Source: Microbacterium oxydans (lineage in GTDB: Bacteria; Actinomycetota; Actinomycetes; Actinomycetales; Microbacteriaceae). From it: 64,000 nt of DNA. Every line of letters starts with the position of its first letter. Position 1 is the stretch's first letter. Position numbers and translations under genes: made by a program. The notes under the pieces are model-generated. The model was not told the DNA's origin. It saw only the letters and a list, made by a program, of their open reading frames with translations, and did no database searches. Positions 7,256 through 15,795 of this stretch are shown here, in pieces. Where the stretch lies: positions 62,001 to 126,000 of the forward strand of contig NZ_CP092891.1 of the NCBI RefSeq assembly GCF_026559675.1, written 5' to 3'.

Positions 7256-8209
7256 ATGGCCGCTCCGCGTGTGACCGTGATCGCGGTGGAGGGAATCAGC
7301 CCGTTCCATCTCTCCGTCCCCTCGCTGGTGTGGGGCGGGGAGACGCCCGTCGGCGAGATCGACCCGTGGCCGATCCGGGTCGCGGCGCTCCGGGCGGGCA
7401 CCCTGCGCACCTCGGCCGACTTCGACATCGATGTCCGCCACGGGCTGGAGGCCGTCCGTGGGGCCGACGTGGTGGTCGTCCCGTGGTGGGGCGAGCCGGG
7501 GAGCGCAGCGCCGGACGAGTTGTCCCTCGCCCTGCGGGACGCACGCGACGAGGGCGCCGAACTGGTCGGACTCTGCCTGGGCGCGTTCCCTCTCGCCGAC
7601 AGCGGGGTGCTCGACGGCCGCACGGCGACCACGCACTGGAAGTGGGCCGACGTCTTCCGGCAGCGCTTCCCCCGCGTGGCCCTGGAGCCGGAGGAGCTGT
7701 ACATCGACGGGGGGCGCATCATCACGGGCGCCGGCGCCACCGCGGGCATCGACGCCTGCCTGCACCTGCTCGCCCGCAGAGAGGGTCAGCACGTCGCGAA
7801 CCGTGTCGCCCGGAGGATCGTCGCACCGCCGCACCGTGCCGGCGGGCAGGCGCAGTTCATCGAGCGGCCGATCCCCGAGAGCGGAGGAGACCCGGCCGCC
7901 GACGCGATGCGCTGGGCGGCGGCGAACCTCGAGACCGACCTCTCCATCGACGTCCTCGCCGCACGCGCGCACCTGAGCCGCAGCTCCTTCACCCGCGCCT
8001 TCCGCGCCCGTACGGGATCGACGGTCGCGAAGTGGGTGCTCGCGCAGCGGCTCGCCGCGGCCAGGGAACTGCTCGAGACCACCGCGCTGCCGATCGACGC
8101 CGTGGCCGCGACGACCGGGTTCGGCGGTGCCGCGCTCTTCCGCCAGCACTTCGGGCGGGCGTTCGGCGCGACTCCGAGTCAGTACCGGTCGGCCTTCCGC
8201 GCGCCCTGA
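7256..8209 (+). CDS. GlxA-like transcriptional regulator (DJ-1/PfpI plus AraC HTH)
   Basis: A 317-residue two-domain protein. Residues 1-180 form a DJ-1/PfpI (class I glutamine amidotransferase-like) domain with the nucleophile-elbow Cys107 in GLCLGAF. Residues about 215-317 form an AraC-type double helix-turn-helix (LSIDVLAARAHLSRSSFTRAF, then the second helix set). AAGGAAGG precedes the ATG. Such proteins are ligand-responsive activators or repressors of nearby catabolic genes. The divergent isochorismatase-family gene, with a shared inverted repeat, is the obvious target (inference). Family assignment is firm. Confidence 0.9.
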   Translation: MAAPRVTVIAVEGISPFHLSVPSLVWGGETPVGEIDPWPIRVAALRAGTLRTSADFDIDVRHGLEAVRGADVVVVPWWGEPGSAAPDELSLALRDARDEGAELVGLCLGAFPLADSGVLDGRTATTHWKWADVFRQRFPRVALEPEELYIDGGRIITGAGATAGIDACLHLLARREGQHVANRVARRIVAPPHRAGGQAQFIERPIPESGGDPAADAMRWAAANLETDLSIDVLAARAHLSRSSFTRAFRARTGSTVAKWVLAQRLAAARELLETTALPIDAVAATTGFGGAALFRQHFGRAFGATPSQYRSAFRAP

Positions 8210-8225
8210 GCGCCGGAGCGTGCGG

Positions 8226-9467
8226 TCAGTGCCCGCCCGGCGCCCGCGGGGAGCGCAGCACGAAAGCCCACAGCGCGACTAGGGCGAGCGCCTGGCCGGT
8301 GAACATGATGATCGCGACCGGCAACCCGGACGTGATCCCCACGAGTCCGGCGAGGGGCGACGCGATCGCACCCAACAGCTGCCGGGAGGCGCCGACTCCG
8401 GATGCCGCGGCCCCGGCCACCACGCCTTCGTGGCGCGACATCGCGGCGGCCTGGATCGACGGCGTCGACAGGCCGAGGAAGAACGTGAACGCCCACAGGG
8501 GTCCGAGCACGCCGAAGATGCCGGCGTCGGGCGTCGCGAGCTGGATCGCCGCCATGACCGCGGTGGACATGACCGTGCCGACGACGCCGATCAGGAGCAG
8601 CGCATGGAAGCCGAGTCGACGGGACACGCGTCCGCTGAGCTGATTGCCCGCGAGCATGAACAGCGCGTGCGTCGCGAACACGAGGCCGTACCCGGTGGGT
8701 GTCAGGCCGAAGACCTGCTGGAACAGGAAGGATGAGGCGGCGAGGTAGCTGAACATGCCGCCCCACATGAACGCGCTCGTGAGGGCGAGGCCGCGGTACG
8801 TGCGGTCGTGGAACACCTCGACCAGGCCGCGGAATCGGCGCACGACGCCGTCGCGATGACGGGCGCGCAGCGGCAGGGTCTCCGTGAGGACCGAGCCGCA
8901 CAGCAGGGCGACGATCACTCCGTAGCACGCGAGCGTGACGAAGACGAGACGCCAGGGCATGATCTGCAGGAGCGTCGAGCCGAGCAGCGGTCCGACAGCC
9001 ACGGCCAGGCCCGAGATCAGCGCCATGTTCGACAGCATCCGCACCATCGCGTGACCCGAGTACAAGTCCCGCACGATCGAGAGCGCGATGACCCCGGTGG
9101 CCGCCGCAGCGAGACCGAGGACGAACCGTGCGCCGGCGAGCATCTCGGCGGATGGTGCCACGGCGCACAGGAGGGACGCGACGATATGCAGGCCGCATGC
9201 CGCGAGCAGCGGCGCCTTTCGTCCCACCATGTCGCTGAGCGGCCCGGCGAGGAGCTGGCCGAAGAGGCTGCCGATCATCGCGCCGGTGAAGGTGAACTGC
9301 ACGGCGGCTTGGCTCGCGGCGAACTCGGCGGCGATCTGTGGGAAAGCGGGGAGGTAGATGTCGATCGTCAAGGTCGAGATCGTCTGCAGGATGCCGAGTG
9401 TCACGGCATAGAGGACCCGCCGTCGACGGATCGGGTCATCCGCCGCGGCTGCTGCACCCGCCGTCAT
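8226..9467 (-). CDS. Bcr/CflA-family MFS drug-resistance transporter
   Basis: A 413-residue, 12-helix MFS protein. The first helix TISTLTIDIYLPAFPQIAAEF and the loop GPLSDMVGRKAPLL are hallmarks of the Bcr/CflA (DHA1) drug:proton antiporters, which export bicyclomycin, chloramphenicol and other compounds. The ATG overlaps the ROK-regulator stop by 4 bases (ATGA at 9467-9464), so the two are translationally coupled. A ROK regulator normally answers to sugars, so here the exporter may export a sugar or sugar derivative. That is inference. Confidence 0.85.
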   Translation of the reverse strand: MTAGAAAAADDPIRRRRVLYAVTLGILQTISTLTIDIYLPAFPQIAAEFAASQAAVQFTFTGAMIGSLFGQLLAGPLSDMVGRKAPLLAACGLHIVASLLCAVAPSAEMLAGARFVLGLAAAATGVIALSIVRDLYSGHAMVRMLSNMALISGLAVAVGPLLGSTLLQIMPWRLVFVTLACYGVIVALLCGSVLTETLPLRARHRDGVVRRFRGLVEVFHDRTYRGLALTSAFMWGGMFSYLAASSFLFQQVFGLTPTGYGLVFATHALFMLAGNQLSGRVSRRLGFHALLLIGVVGTVMSTAVMAAIQLATPDAGIFGVLGPLWAFTFFLGLSTPSIQAAAMSRHEGVVAGAAASGVGASRQLLGAIASPLAGLVGITSGLPVAIIMFTGQALALVALWAFVLRSPRAPGGH

Positions 9468-10711
9468 GCGGGAGAGGCTTCGCGATCGACGTCCAGCAGG
9501 AAGTCAGCCGGATCGTCGAGCAGGCCGCGGAACGCGAGTGCTCCGGCTCCGACGAGGAGCTGGTCGGCGCCGAACTGGGTGGGCTGGAGCAGGGGCGGAC
9601 GTGAGATCGCCGTCAGGGTCGCGGCGGCCACCGCGCGTTCGAGCTCAGCGCGACGCTGTTCCAGCACCCCGGTCAGGAATCCGCCGAGCATGATCATCTC
9701 GGGGTCGTACACGAGGACGATCGAGCGCAGCACACGCCCGAGGTACTCGGCGTCGCGATCGAGGAGTGCCGACACCTCAGGGCGCCGAGTCGCGCGCAGG
9801 GCGGCGCCGAAGTCGGCGAAGCTGCTCAGGTCGTCCCCGAGGGCTGCCTCGTAATGTCGGAACGCGACGGTCGGCTCGAAGCACCCGCGCGAGCCGCAGG
9901 CGCATTCGACGCCGTCCATGTCCACGGTGAGGTGGCCCAGGCGAGACGCGAGGTTGTTCCCGCCGACGAGGATGCGATCCGCGACGATCGCGGAGCCGCC
10001 GATGCCGCCCGGGCCGCCGTAGATGTAGGTCGTGTTCCTGCTTCCCCTGGCGGCTCCCCACATCGTCTCGGTCGTGACGGCCAGCTCGGCGTCGTAACCC
10101 AGACGGGTGGGAAGGCCCGTGCGGTCTTCGAGGGCCTGCGCGAACGGTTCCTGCTCCCACTCCAGGTACGGCGCCCAGGTCACGAGGCGTGCGGTCGGGT
10201 CCACTCGGCCGGGGATGGCTGCGCCGATGCCGACGAGCCGCTCGCCGGGGAACTTCTCGCGGTGCGCGGTGATCGCTGCCGCTACGGTCTCCGCGGCGGT
10301 CCTGGGCGTCGGCCGGCCGGACAGGGGGATCATCCGCGACTCGTGGACGCTGCCGTCCAGACGGCTGAAGCCCACCCGCACTCCCCGCACGTCGGCGTTG
10401 ACGGCGACGCCGACGAGGTCGTCGCGCGTGGAGTAGTTCGCCGACGGTCGCCCGGCCTTCTCGGTGGGAAGCGGGTCGGTCTGGGTGAGGATGCCGTGTT
10501 CCACGAGCTCGCCGAGGAGCGCACCGACCGCCGTTCGACTGAGGCCGGTGAGGTGGGTCACGCGTGATCTCGTCAGTGAGCCGTGACGGTGCACCAGGGT
10601 GAGCACGCGGCTGAGGTTCTCGCGGCGGAGCCCGTCGGCCGTGCTGGGCACGGCGCGCGTCTCGGATCTCGGCGACGGTCGCGTGGCTTCCGTGCGGCTG
10701 GACTCGGTCAT
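9464..10711 (-). CDS. ROK-family transcriptional regulator (NagC/XylR type)
   Basis: A 415-residue protein: winged helix-turn-helix at about residues 29-85 (LTRSRVTHLTGLSRTAVGALL), then a ROK sugar-kinase-like domain with the zinc motif His260, Cys270, Cys272 and Cys277 in CACGSRGCFE. The kinase Asn-Asp-Ala-Asn motif is replaced by GYDAEL, so it is a sensor and not a kinase. ATG has AAGGAG 11 bases upstream. It is divergent from the ThuA/sugar-ABC operon with an AT-rich palindrome in between, and is the likely repressor of that operon and of itself plus the coupled exporter. Confidence 0.92.
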   Translation of the reverse strand: MTESSRTEATRPSPRSETRAVPSTADGLRRENLSRVLTLVHRHGSLTRSRVTHLTGLSRTAVGALLGELVEHGILTQTDPLPTEKAGRPSANYSTRDDLVGVAVNADVRGVRVGFSRLDGSVHESRMIPLSGRPTPRTAAETVAAAITAHREKFPGERLVGIGAAIPGRVDPTARLVTWAPYLEWEQEPFAQALEDRTGLPTRLGYDAELAVTTETMWGAARGSRNTTYIYGGPGGIGGSAIVADRILVGGNNLASRLGHLTVDMDGVECACGSRGCFEPTVAFRHYEAALGDDLSSFADFGAALRATRRPEVSALLDRDAEYLGRVLRSIVLVYDPEMIMLGGFLTGVLEQRRAELERAVAAATLTAISRPPLLQPTQFGADQLLVGAGALAFRGLLDDPADFLLDVDREASPA

Positions 10712-10754
10712 CGGCGACCACTCCTTGCTTCCACTGGCTCGTCCATGGTAGGAA

Positions 10755-10777
10755 ATATGTCATTCAGTATTACATAT
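10755..10777. promoter_or_regulatory. Palindromic ROK operator candidate
   Basis: ATATGT (10755-10760) and ACATAT (10772-10777) flank an 11-base AT-rich core in the 97-base gap between the divergent ROK regulator and ThuA genes. ROK repressors of this type bind AT-rich palindromes. The position fits control of both directions. Confidence 0.55.
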
Positions 10778-10808
10778 CCCTCATAGATGAGGAAGTAGGG
10801 AACTCTCA

Positions 10809-11483
10809 ATGGCGAATGTCCTCATTCTCTCCGGAAACGGTCGATATGCCGACCCCTGGCACCCGTTCGATGCCACGAGCGCCATCGTCGCCGATCTCCT
10901 CCGCGACGTCGGCCATAACGTGGAGGTGAGTGGAGACGTCGAGGAGCGCCTCGCCGATCTCGATGGTGTGGACCTGCTCGTCGTGAACGCGGGGAACCCC
11001 ACCCGGCACGGTCTGCAGTCGCCCGCCGCGGCGGCCGCGCGCGACGGACTGCACGCGTACCGGGTCCGCGGCGGAGGCGTGCTCTCCCTTCACGTCTCGG
11101 CGGGAAGCCTGCCCGAGGTGCCGGAATGGCGCGAGATCATGGGCGGGCACTGGGAACAGGGGGTGACGATGCACCCCGACAACTCCCTCACCACGCTGCA
11201 GGTCGCCGCCTCGGAGCACCCGGTGGTCGCCGGACTCGACGACTTCCAGACCTTCGACGAACGGTACAGCTGGCTCGTGGTCGCCGACGACGTCGAGCCG
11301 CTGCTCTTCCACGAGCACGACGGGGTCCGTCATCCGATCCTGTGGACCCGCACCGACGAACACGGCGGACGGGTCGTCTACGACGCGCTCGGCCACGATC
11401 CCCGTGCCTACGAGAGCGCGGGAACCCGTTCCCTCATCACCAGGTCAGCCGCCTGGATCCTCGATCAGCCTCACCCCGAATAA
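10809..11483 (+). CDS. ThuA-domain protein
   Basis: A 224-residue protein covering one ThuA domain, a class I glutamine amidotransferase-like fold named after trehalose utilisation in Sinorhizobium. Recognisable parts are the N-terminal LILSGNGRYADPWH, the GGVLSLHVSAG turn, and YDALGHDPRAYES at the C-terminus. The biochemical role of the family is poorly known; it goes with disaccharide or keto-sugar catabolism. AGGGA precedes the ATG. It opens the operon that continues, 55 bases later, with the sugar-binding lipoprotein, two permeases and an oxidoreductase. Confidence 0.88.
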   Translation: MANVLILSGNGRYADPWHPFDATSAIVADLLRDVGHNVEVSGDVEERLADLDGVDLLVVNAGNPTRHGLQSPAAAAARDGLHAYRVRGGGVLSLHVSAGSLPEVPEWREIMGGHWEQGVTMHPDNSLTTLQVAASEHPVVAGLDDFQTFDERYSWLVVADDVEPLLFHEHDGVRHPILWTRTDEHGGRVVYDALGHDPRAYESAGTRSLITRSAAWILDQPHPE

Positions 11484-11538
11484 GTCATCTCGCAGACAAA
11501 ATCCCCCGCATCTCGCCGTTCATCAACAAGGAGGTCGT

Positions 11539-12849
11539 ATGAAGAAGATGCTCACCGCGGTCGGCTCCGTCGCCGTGCTCGCCCTTGCTCTCACCAGCTG
11601 CACTGGAGGAGACACCCCGTCCGACGAACCCGACTCCTCATCGCAGGAGCACGTCGACCTCACCTGGTGGACATGGTGGGGCACGGCGCAGGACATGGCC
11701 GACAAGTACAACGCCTCGCAGGACCGTGTCACCGTCACGGTGGAGAACGTCGGCGGAGGCACCGAGCAGTTCACCAAGCTCAACCAGGCCGTCCGTGCCG
11801 GTGAAGGTCCCGACCTCGCGCTCGCCGAATACCAGTGGCTGCCGTCCTACCTGACCGCGGGCGTCGCCGAGGACATCTCGGAATACGTCGACGGCGTCAA
11901 GGGCGAGTACAACCCGGCCATCTGGAACCTCGTGCAGCTCGGTGATGGCGTCTACGGCGTGCCGCTGGATCAGGCACCGATGCTGTACATCTACCGCGCG
12001 GACCTGTTCGAGAAGTACGGTCTCGACGTGCCCACCACGTGGGACGAGTTCGCGGATCTCGCCGCGAAGGTCCGGACGATCGATCCGGAGATGTACCTGT
12101 CCACGATGCCGGCGCAGGATGCCGGATGGTTCGCGGGGCTGAGCGCGCAGGCCGGTGCGCAGTGGTTCGCGCAGAAGGACGGCGTGTGGGACGTCACGAT
12201 CGCGGGCGGCAAGGCCGACGAGGTCGCGGACTACTGGGATGGACTGGTGAAGGACGATCTCGTCCTGACCGACCAGTATCAGACCACCGAGTTCAACACG
12301 CGCATGGCCAGCGGGCAACTGCTCTCCCTGCCCACCGGCTCGTGGTTCGCAACGGGGATGAGCGTGTTCAACGGTGCCCCCGACACCGTCGGCACCTGGG
12401 CCATCGCGCCCCTGCCCACCTGGGAGAAGGGCGACAAGGTGTCGTTCCAGGGCGGTTCCGCTGCTCTCGTGACCACCGTGTCGGAGCACCCGAAGGAGGC
12501 GGCCGAGTTCCTCACCTGGCTCGGCTCGCAGGAGGACGGCCAGCGCGCCATGATCGAGGCCGGCGGGAACTTCCCCGCGTCGAACCCCGGTCTCGACGTC
12601 TACGCATCCATCCCGCTGAGCGACCAGCGGGCGGCGTACAAGCAGGAGGACTTCCACGAGATCCTCACGGAGATCGCCGGGAACACCCTCGAGATCACCT
12701 GGGCGCCGAACACGACCATCGCGTTCAGCAACTACGTCGATGAGATCGGGCGGGCGATCACCGCGGGCACCTCGTTCCGCGATGCCCTGTCGAAGACCCA
12801 GGACGCCGTGATCGCCGACCTGGAATCCAGCGGGTTCGACGTCAAGTAG
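11539..12849 (+). CDS. ABC sugar transporter, substrate-binding lipoprotein
   Basis: A 436-residue extracellular solute-binding protein of family 1 (MalE-like). It has a lipoprotein signal peptide: charged MKK, a hydrophobic stretch, and a lipobox LTSC ending at Cys21, followed by a Ser/Asp-rich linker. The mature part has the usual start LTWWTWWG and the segment YNASQDRVTVTVENV. It is anchored outside the membrane and delivers a sugar to the permeases encoded next. AAGGAGG lies 4 bases before the ATG. A 12-base-pair hairpin follows its stop, probably making this gene more strongly expressed than the permeases. Confidence 0.93.
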   Translation: MKKMLTAVGSVAVLALALTSCTGGDTPSDEPDSSSQEHVDLTWWTWWGTAQDMADKYNASQDRVTVTVENVGGGTEQFTKLNQAVRAGEGPDLALAEYQWLPSYLTAGVAEDISEYVDGVKGEYNPAIWNLVQLGDGVYGVPLDQAPMLYIYRADLFEKYGLDVPTTWDEFADLAAKVRTIDPEMYLSTMPAQDAGWFAGLSAQAGAQWFAQKDGVWDVTIAGGKADEVADYWDGLVKDDLVLTDQYQTTEFNTRMASGQLLSLPTGSWFATGMSVFNGAPDTVGTWAIAPLPTWEKGDKVSFQGGSAALVTTVSEHPKEAAEFLTWLGSQEDGQRAMIEAGGNFPASNPGLDVYASIPLSDQRAAYKQEDFHEILTEIAGNTLEITWAPNTTIAFSNYVDEIGRAITAGTSFRDALSKTQDAVIADLESSGFDVK

Positions 12850-12853
12850 CCCC

Positions 12854-12883
12854 GTGGGGCGGCGCCGGTGTGCGCCGCCCCAC
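12854..12883 (+). terminator. Intra-operon hairpin between binding-protein and permease genes
   Basis: Perfect 12-base arms GTGGGGCGGCGC (12854-12865) and GCGCCGCCCCAC (12872-12883) with a 6-base loop, directly after the lipoprotein stop and 17 bases before the permease ATG. It is a likely partial terminator or 3' mRNA-stabilising structure, as in malE-malF type operons. Confidence 0.65.
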
Positions 12884-12900
12884 AACGGAAGGAATCCCTC

Positions 12901-13866
12901 ATGTCCGTTCTCTCAGACGAGAAGCTCGCCCCGGCCGCTGTCGCGCCGTCGCGGGCCGCAGGACGACGGCCCTCACGTCGTCCCCGCGCGCCCTACGCGT
13001 TCGTCCTCCCCGCGGCGCTCCTGTTCCTCGCGTTCTATCTGATCCCCCTCGGGTACGCGATCTACCTCAGCTTCCGCGGCGCCAAGGTCAGCGGCGGCGG
13101 CGGATACGGTACCCGCGAGGAGACGTGGGTCGGCCTCGAGAACTACGCCAATGTGCTCACCGACCCCGAGCTCCTCGCAAGCCTGGTGCGCCTCCTGCAA
13201 TACGGCCTCATCACCGTGCCCATCACCCTGGGGGGTGCGCTCCTGATCGCCCTCCTCCTGGACGCGCCCCGTGCGCGCTTCGTGACGGCATCCCGCACCG
13301 CGATCTTCGCGCCCTATGCGGTGCCGGGGATCATCGCCTCCATCATGTGGGGCTTCCTCTTCCTGCCGTCGACCAGCCCGCTCAACGCGATCCTGAAGAG
13401 CCTCGGGCTGCCGACGCTCAACCTGCTGGACAGTTCCTGGGTGATCGGCTCGCTCGCCAACATCGCGATCTGGGGCGCGCTCGGATTCAACATGATCATC
13501 CTCTACACCGCGCTCCGTTCGGTCCCGATGGAGATCTACGATTCGGCGCGCGTGGACGGCTGCAGCGAGTGGCAGATCGCCTGGCGGATCAAGATCCCGC
13601 TGATCGCTCCGTCGCTGGTGCTGACCTCGCTGTTCTCGCTGATCGCCACACTCCAGGTGTACAGCGAGCCGACCACGCTTCGCCCGCTGACGAGCGCGAT
13701 CACGTCCACCTTCTTCCCCCTCATGAAGGTGTATCGCGACGCGTTCACCAATGATCAGATCAATGCTGCTGCCGCCATGGCCGTGGTCATCACCGTGGGC
13801 ACGCTGGTCGCCTCCCTCGGGTTGCTGCGCCTCGTGCAGGGCAAGACGAACGGAGACGAGCGATGA
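12901..13866 (+). CDS. ABC sugar transporter permease (MalF/UgpA type)
   Basis: A 321-residue inner-membrane permease with a basic N-terminal tail and six predicted helices, the first at about residues 34-55. The conserved cytoplasmic EAA loop (EIYDSARVDGCSEWQIAWRI) docks the ATPase. It forms the channel together with the next permease. ATG at 12901 follows AAGGAA at normal spacing. Its stop overlaps the next ATG by 4 bases (ATGA), so the two are translated together. No ATP-binding gene is present in the operon; family members often borrow a shared MsiK-type ATPase encoded elsewhere. Confidence 0.92.
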   Translation: MSVLSDEKLAPAAVAPSRAAGRRPSRRPRAPYAFVLPAALLFLAFYLIPLGYAIYLSFRGAKVSGGGGYGTREETWVGLENYANVLTDPELLASLVRLLQYGLITVPITLGGALLIALLLDAPRARFVTASRTAIFAPYAVPGIIASIMWGFLFLPSTSPLNAILKSLGLPTLNLLDSSWVIGSLANIAIWGALGFNMIILYTALRSVPMEIYDSARVDGCSEWQIAWRIKIPLIAPSLVLTSLFSLIATLQVYSEPTTLRPLTSAITSTFFPLMKVYRDAFTNDQINAAAAMAVVITVGTLVASLGLLRLVQGKTNGDER

Positions 13867-14765
13867 CCACCGCCACGCAGATCGTCGGTCGGCGCCTCAC
13901 CCGCGTGCCCGTGACCGACGCCCCCGTCGGGCGCTCGCACAAGGGCGCCTTCTGGCCCACGTTCGCGCTGATCGCGGGCGCCCTGTACTGCCTCTTCCCG
14001 CTGGTGTGGGTCGTGATCGCCTCCACGAAGAGCTCGCGCGAGCTGTTCACCACGTCGACGCTGCTTCCCGGCACCGGGCTGTGGGACAACCTCACCACCC
14101 TGTTCGCCTACAACGACGGCGTCTACGTGAAGTGGGCGCTGAACACGGTGCTGTTCGCCGGCGTCGGCGGGCTCGCCTCGATGGTCGTCAGCGGACTGGC
14201 CGGATACGCATTCGCAAAGTTCGAGTTCCGCGGCAAGGGACTGCTGTTCAAGCTCCTGCTCGCCGGTGTGCTGGTGCCCGGGATCACCCTCGCCATCCCG
14301 CAGTACTTCATCATGGCGGGGCTCGGTCTGACCAACACGTACTGGTCGGTGCTGCTGCCGATGCTGATCAGCCCGTTCGGGATCTTCCTCGCGCGGATCT
14401 ACGCCGCGTCCTCCGTGCCCGACGAGACGCTGGAGGCCGCGCGGCTCGATGGTGCCAGCGAGTTCGCGATCCTGCGCAAGATCACCTTCCCGATCATGCT
14501 GCCCGGACTCGTCACGGTGTTCATGCTGCAGTTCGTCGCGATCTGGAACAACTTCCTGCTCCCGTACCTGATGCTCTCGGGCGAGGACAAGTACCCGCTC
14601 ACCGTCGGCCTGTTCACCCTGGTCAGCCGCGGCACCAATGAGCCCGCGCTCCATACCGCGGTGATCACGGGTTCCGCGCTCGCCGTGATTCCGCTCGTGC
14701 TGCTGATGCTCTGGCTCTCCCGGTACTGGCGTCTCGATCTGATCAGCGGAGGGCTGAAGGGATGA
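13863..14765 (+). CDS. ABC sugar transporter permease (MalG/UgpE type)
   Basis: A 300-residue permease, the second half of the transmembrane channel. It has six predicted helices and the EAA loop ETLEAARLDGASEFAILRKI, then LVTVFMLQFVAIWNNFLLPY, typical of the MalG group. It overlaps both neighbours by 4 bases (13863-13866 and 14762-14765), so it is tightly coupled to the first permease and to the aldo/keto reductase. It acts in the cytoplasmic membrane with the lipoprotein at 11539. Confidence 0.92.
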   Translation: MTTATQIVGRRLTRVPVTDAPVGRSHKGAFWPTFALIAGALYCLFPLVWVVIASTKSSRELFTTSTLLPGTGLWDNLTTLFAYNDGVYVKWALNTVLFAGVGGLASMVVSGLAGYAFAKFEFRGKGLLFKLLLAGVLVPGITLAIPQYFIMAGLGLTNTYWSVLLPMLISPFGIFLARIYAASSVPDETLEAARLDGASEFAILRKITFPIMLPGLVTVFMLQFVAIWNNFLLPYLMLSGEDKYPLTVGLFTLVSRGTNEPALHTAVITGSALAVIPLVLLMLWLSRYWRLDLISGGLKG

Positions 14766-15733
14766 CGTCGTTCACGGCCCCGCGCGCACTCGGCCGGACC
14801 GGGACGGAGATATCGAGCATCACGGTGGGTGCCGCCGGATGGCAGCGACGGGCCGACGGCAGCGGCCCGACGCCCGAGGAGACCTCAGCGCTCGCGCGGG
14901 AGATCCTCGCCCACCCCTGGATCACAGCGCTCGACACCTCCAACAACTACGGCGGCGGGCAGAGCGAGCGCCGCGTGGGAGTCGCCCTCGACGACGCGGG
15001 CGGGATCCCTCCGGGGTTCGTGCTCAGCACGAAGGCGGATCGACACGGCCGGACCGGCGACTTCTCGGGCGAGCGCATGCGACGCTCGCTGGAGGAGAGC
15101 CTGGCGCGGCTGGGCATCGATCGTTTCCCTCTTCTCTTCCTCCACGACCCGGAGAACACCACCTGGTCGGCCGCCACAGCCCATGACGGGCCCGTCGCCG
15201 CGCTCGTGCAGGCGCGGGACGAGGGCTTGATCGCGCACCTGGGCGTCTCGGGTGGGAACTGCACGATGCTGGAGGAGTTCGTGCGCCTCGGCGAGTTCGA
15301 GGCCGTCATCAGCCACAACCGGTACACGCTCGTGGATCGTTCGGCCGAGTCGCTCCTGGAGGCGGCGGGGGAAGTCGGTGTCGGCGTGTTCAACGCGGCC
15401 CCCTACGGAGGCGGCCTGCTGACCGCGTATCCGTTCTGGACCGCTCGGTACGCGTACGGTGATGCCGAGCCCGATGTGCTCCGTGCGGCGACGGAATTCG
15501 GCGAGATCGCGGCGCGTCACGGCGTGGATCTCGGAGCGGTCTCCCTGCAGTTCTCGCTGCGCGATCCGCGGATCACCTCGACGATCGTGGGCATGCGGAC
15601 CCGAGAGGACCTGCGTCGCACCGAAGCGCTTGTCGCTGCGCCGGTTCCGGAGGCACTCTGGGAGGAGATCGCGTCCGTGCGGCTGGATCCCGGCACCTGG
15701 CAGGACGCCCTGATCCCCTGGGTGCGGGAGTGA
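14762..15733 (+). CDS. Aldo/keto reductase (aldose 1-dehydrogenase-like)
   Basis: A 323-residue aldo/keto reductase with the full catalytic tetrad: Asp58 in ALDTSNNY, Tyr63, Lys91 in STKAD and His128 in LLFLHDPE. Length and the motif order match the D-threo-aldose/L-fucose 1-dehydrogenase subgroup, which oxidises aldoses with NAD(P). Its ATG overlaps the permease stop by 4 bases, and a 15-base-pair hairpin ends the operon. In this context it probably oxidises or reduces the imported sugar (inference); no glycoside hydrolase is encoded alongside. Confidence 0.88.
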   Translation: MTSFTAPRALGRTGTEISSITVGAAGWQRRADGSGPTPEETSALAREILAHPWITALDTSNNYGGGQSERRVGVALDDAGGIPPGFVLSTKADRHGRTGDFSGERMRRSLEESLARLGIDRFPLLFLHDPENTTWSAATAHDGPVAALVQARDEGLIAHLGVSGGNCTMLEEFVRLGEFEAVISHNRYTLVDRSAESLLEAAGEVGVGVFNAAPYGGGLLTAYPFWTARYAYGDAEPDVLRAATEFGEIAARHGVDLGAVSLQFSLRDPRITSTIVGMRTREDLRRTEALVAAPVPEALWEEIASVRLDPGTWQDALIPWVRE

Positions 15734-15748
15734 CCTCGCACCCAGCAT

Positions 15749-15784
15749 GACGAAGGCCCGGTCCTCAGCGACCGGGCCTTCGTC
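15749..15784. terminator. Strong bidirectional terminator
   Basis: Perfect 15-base arms GACGAAGGCCCGGTC (15749-15763) and GACCGGGCCTTCGTC (15770-15784) with a 6-base loop, between the convergent aldo/keto reductase and SDR genes. Confidence 0.85.
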
Positions 15785-15795
15785 GCCATCCTGCG

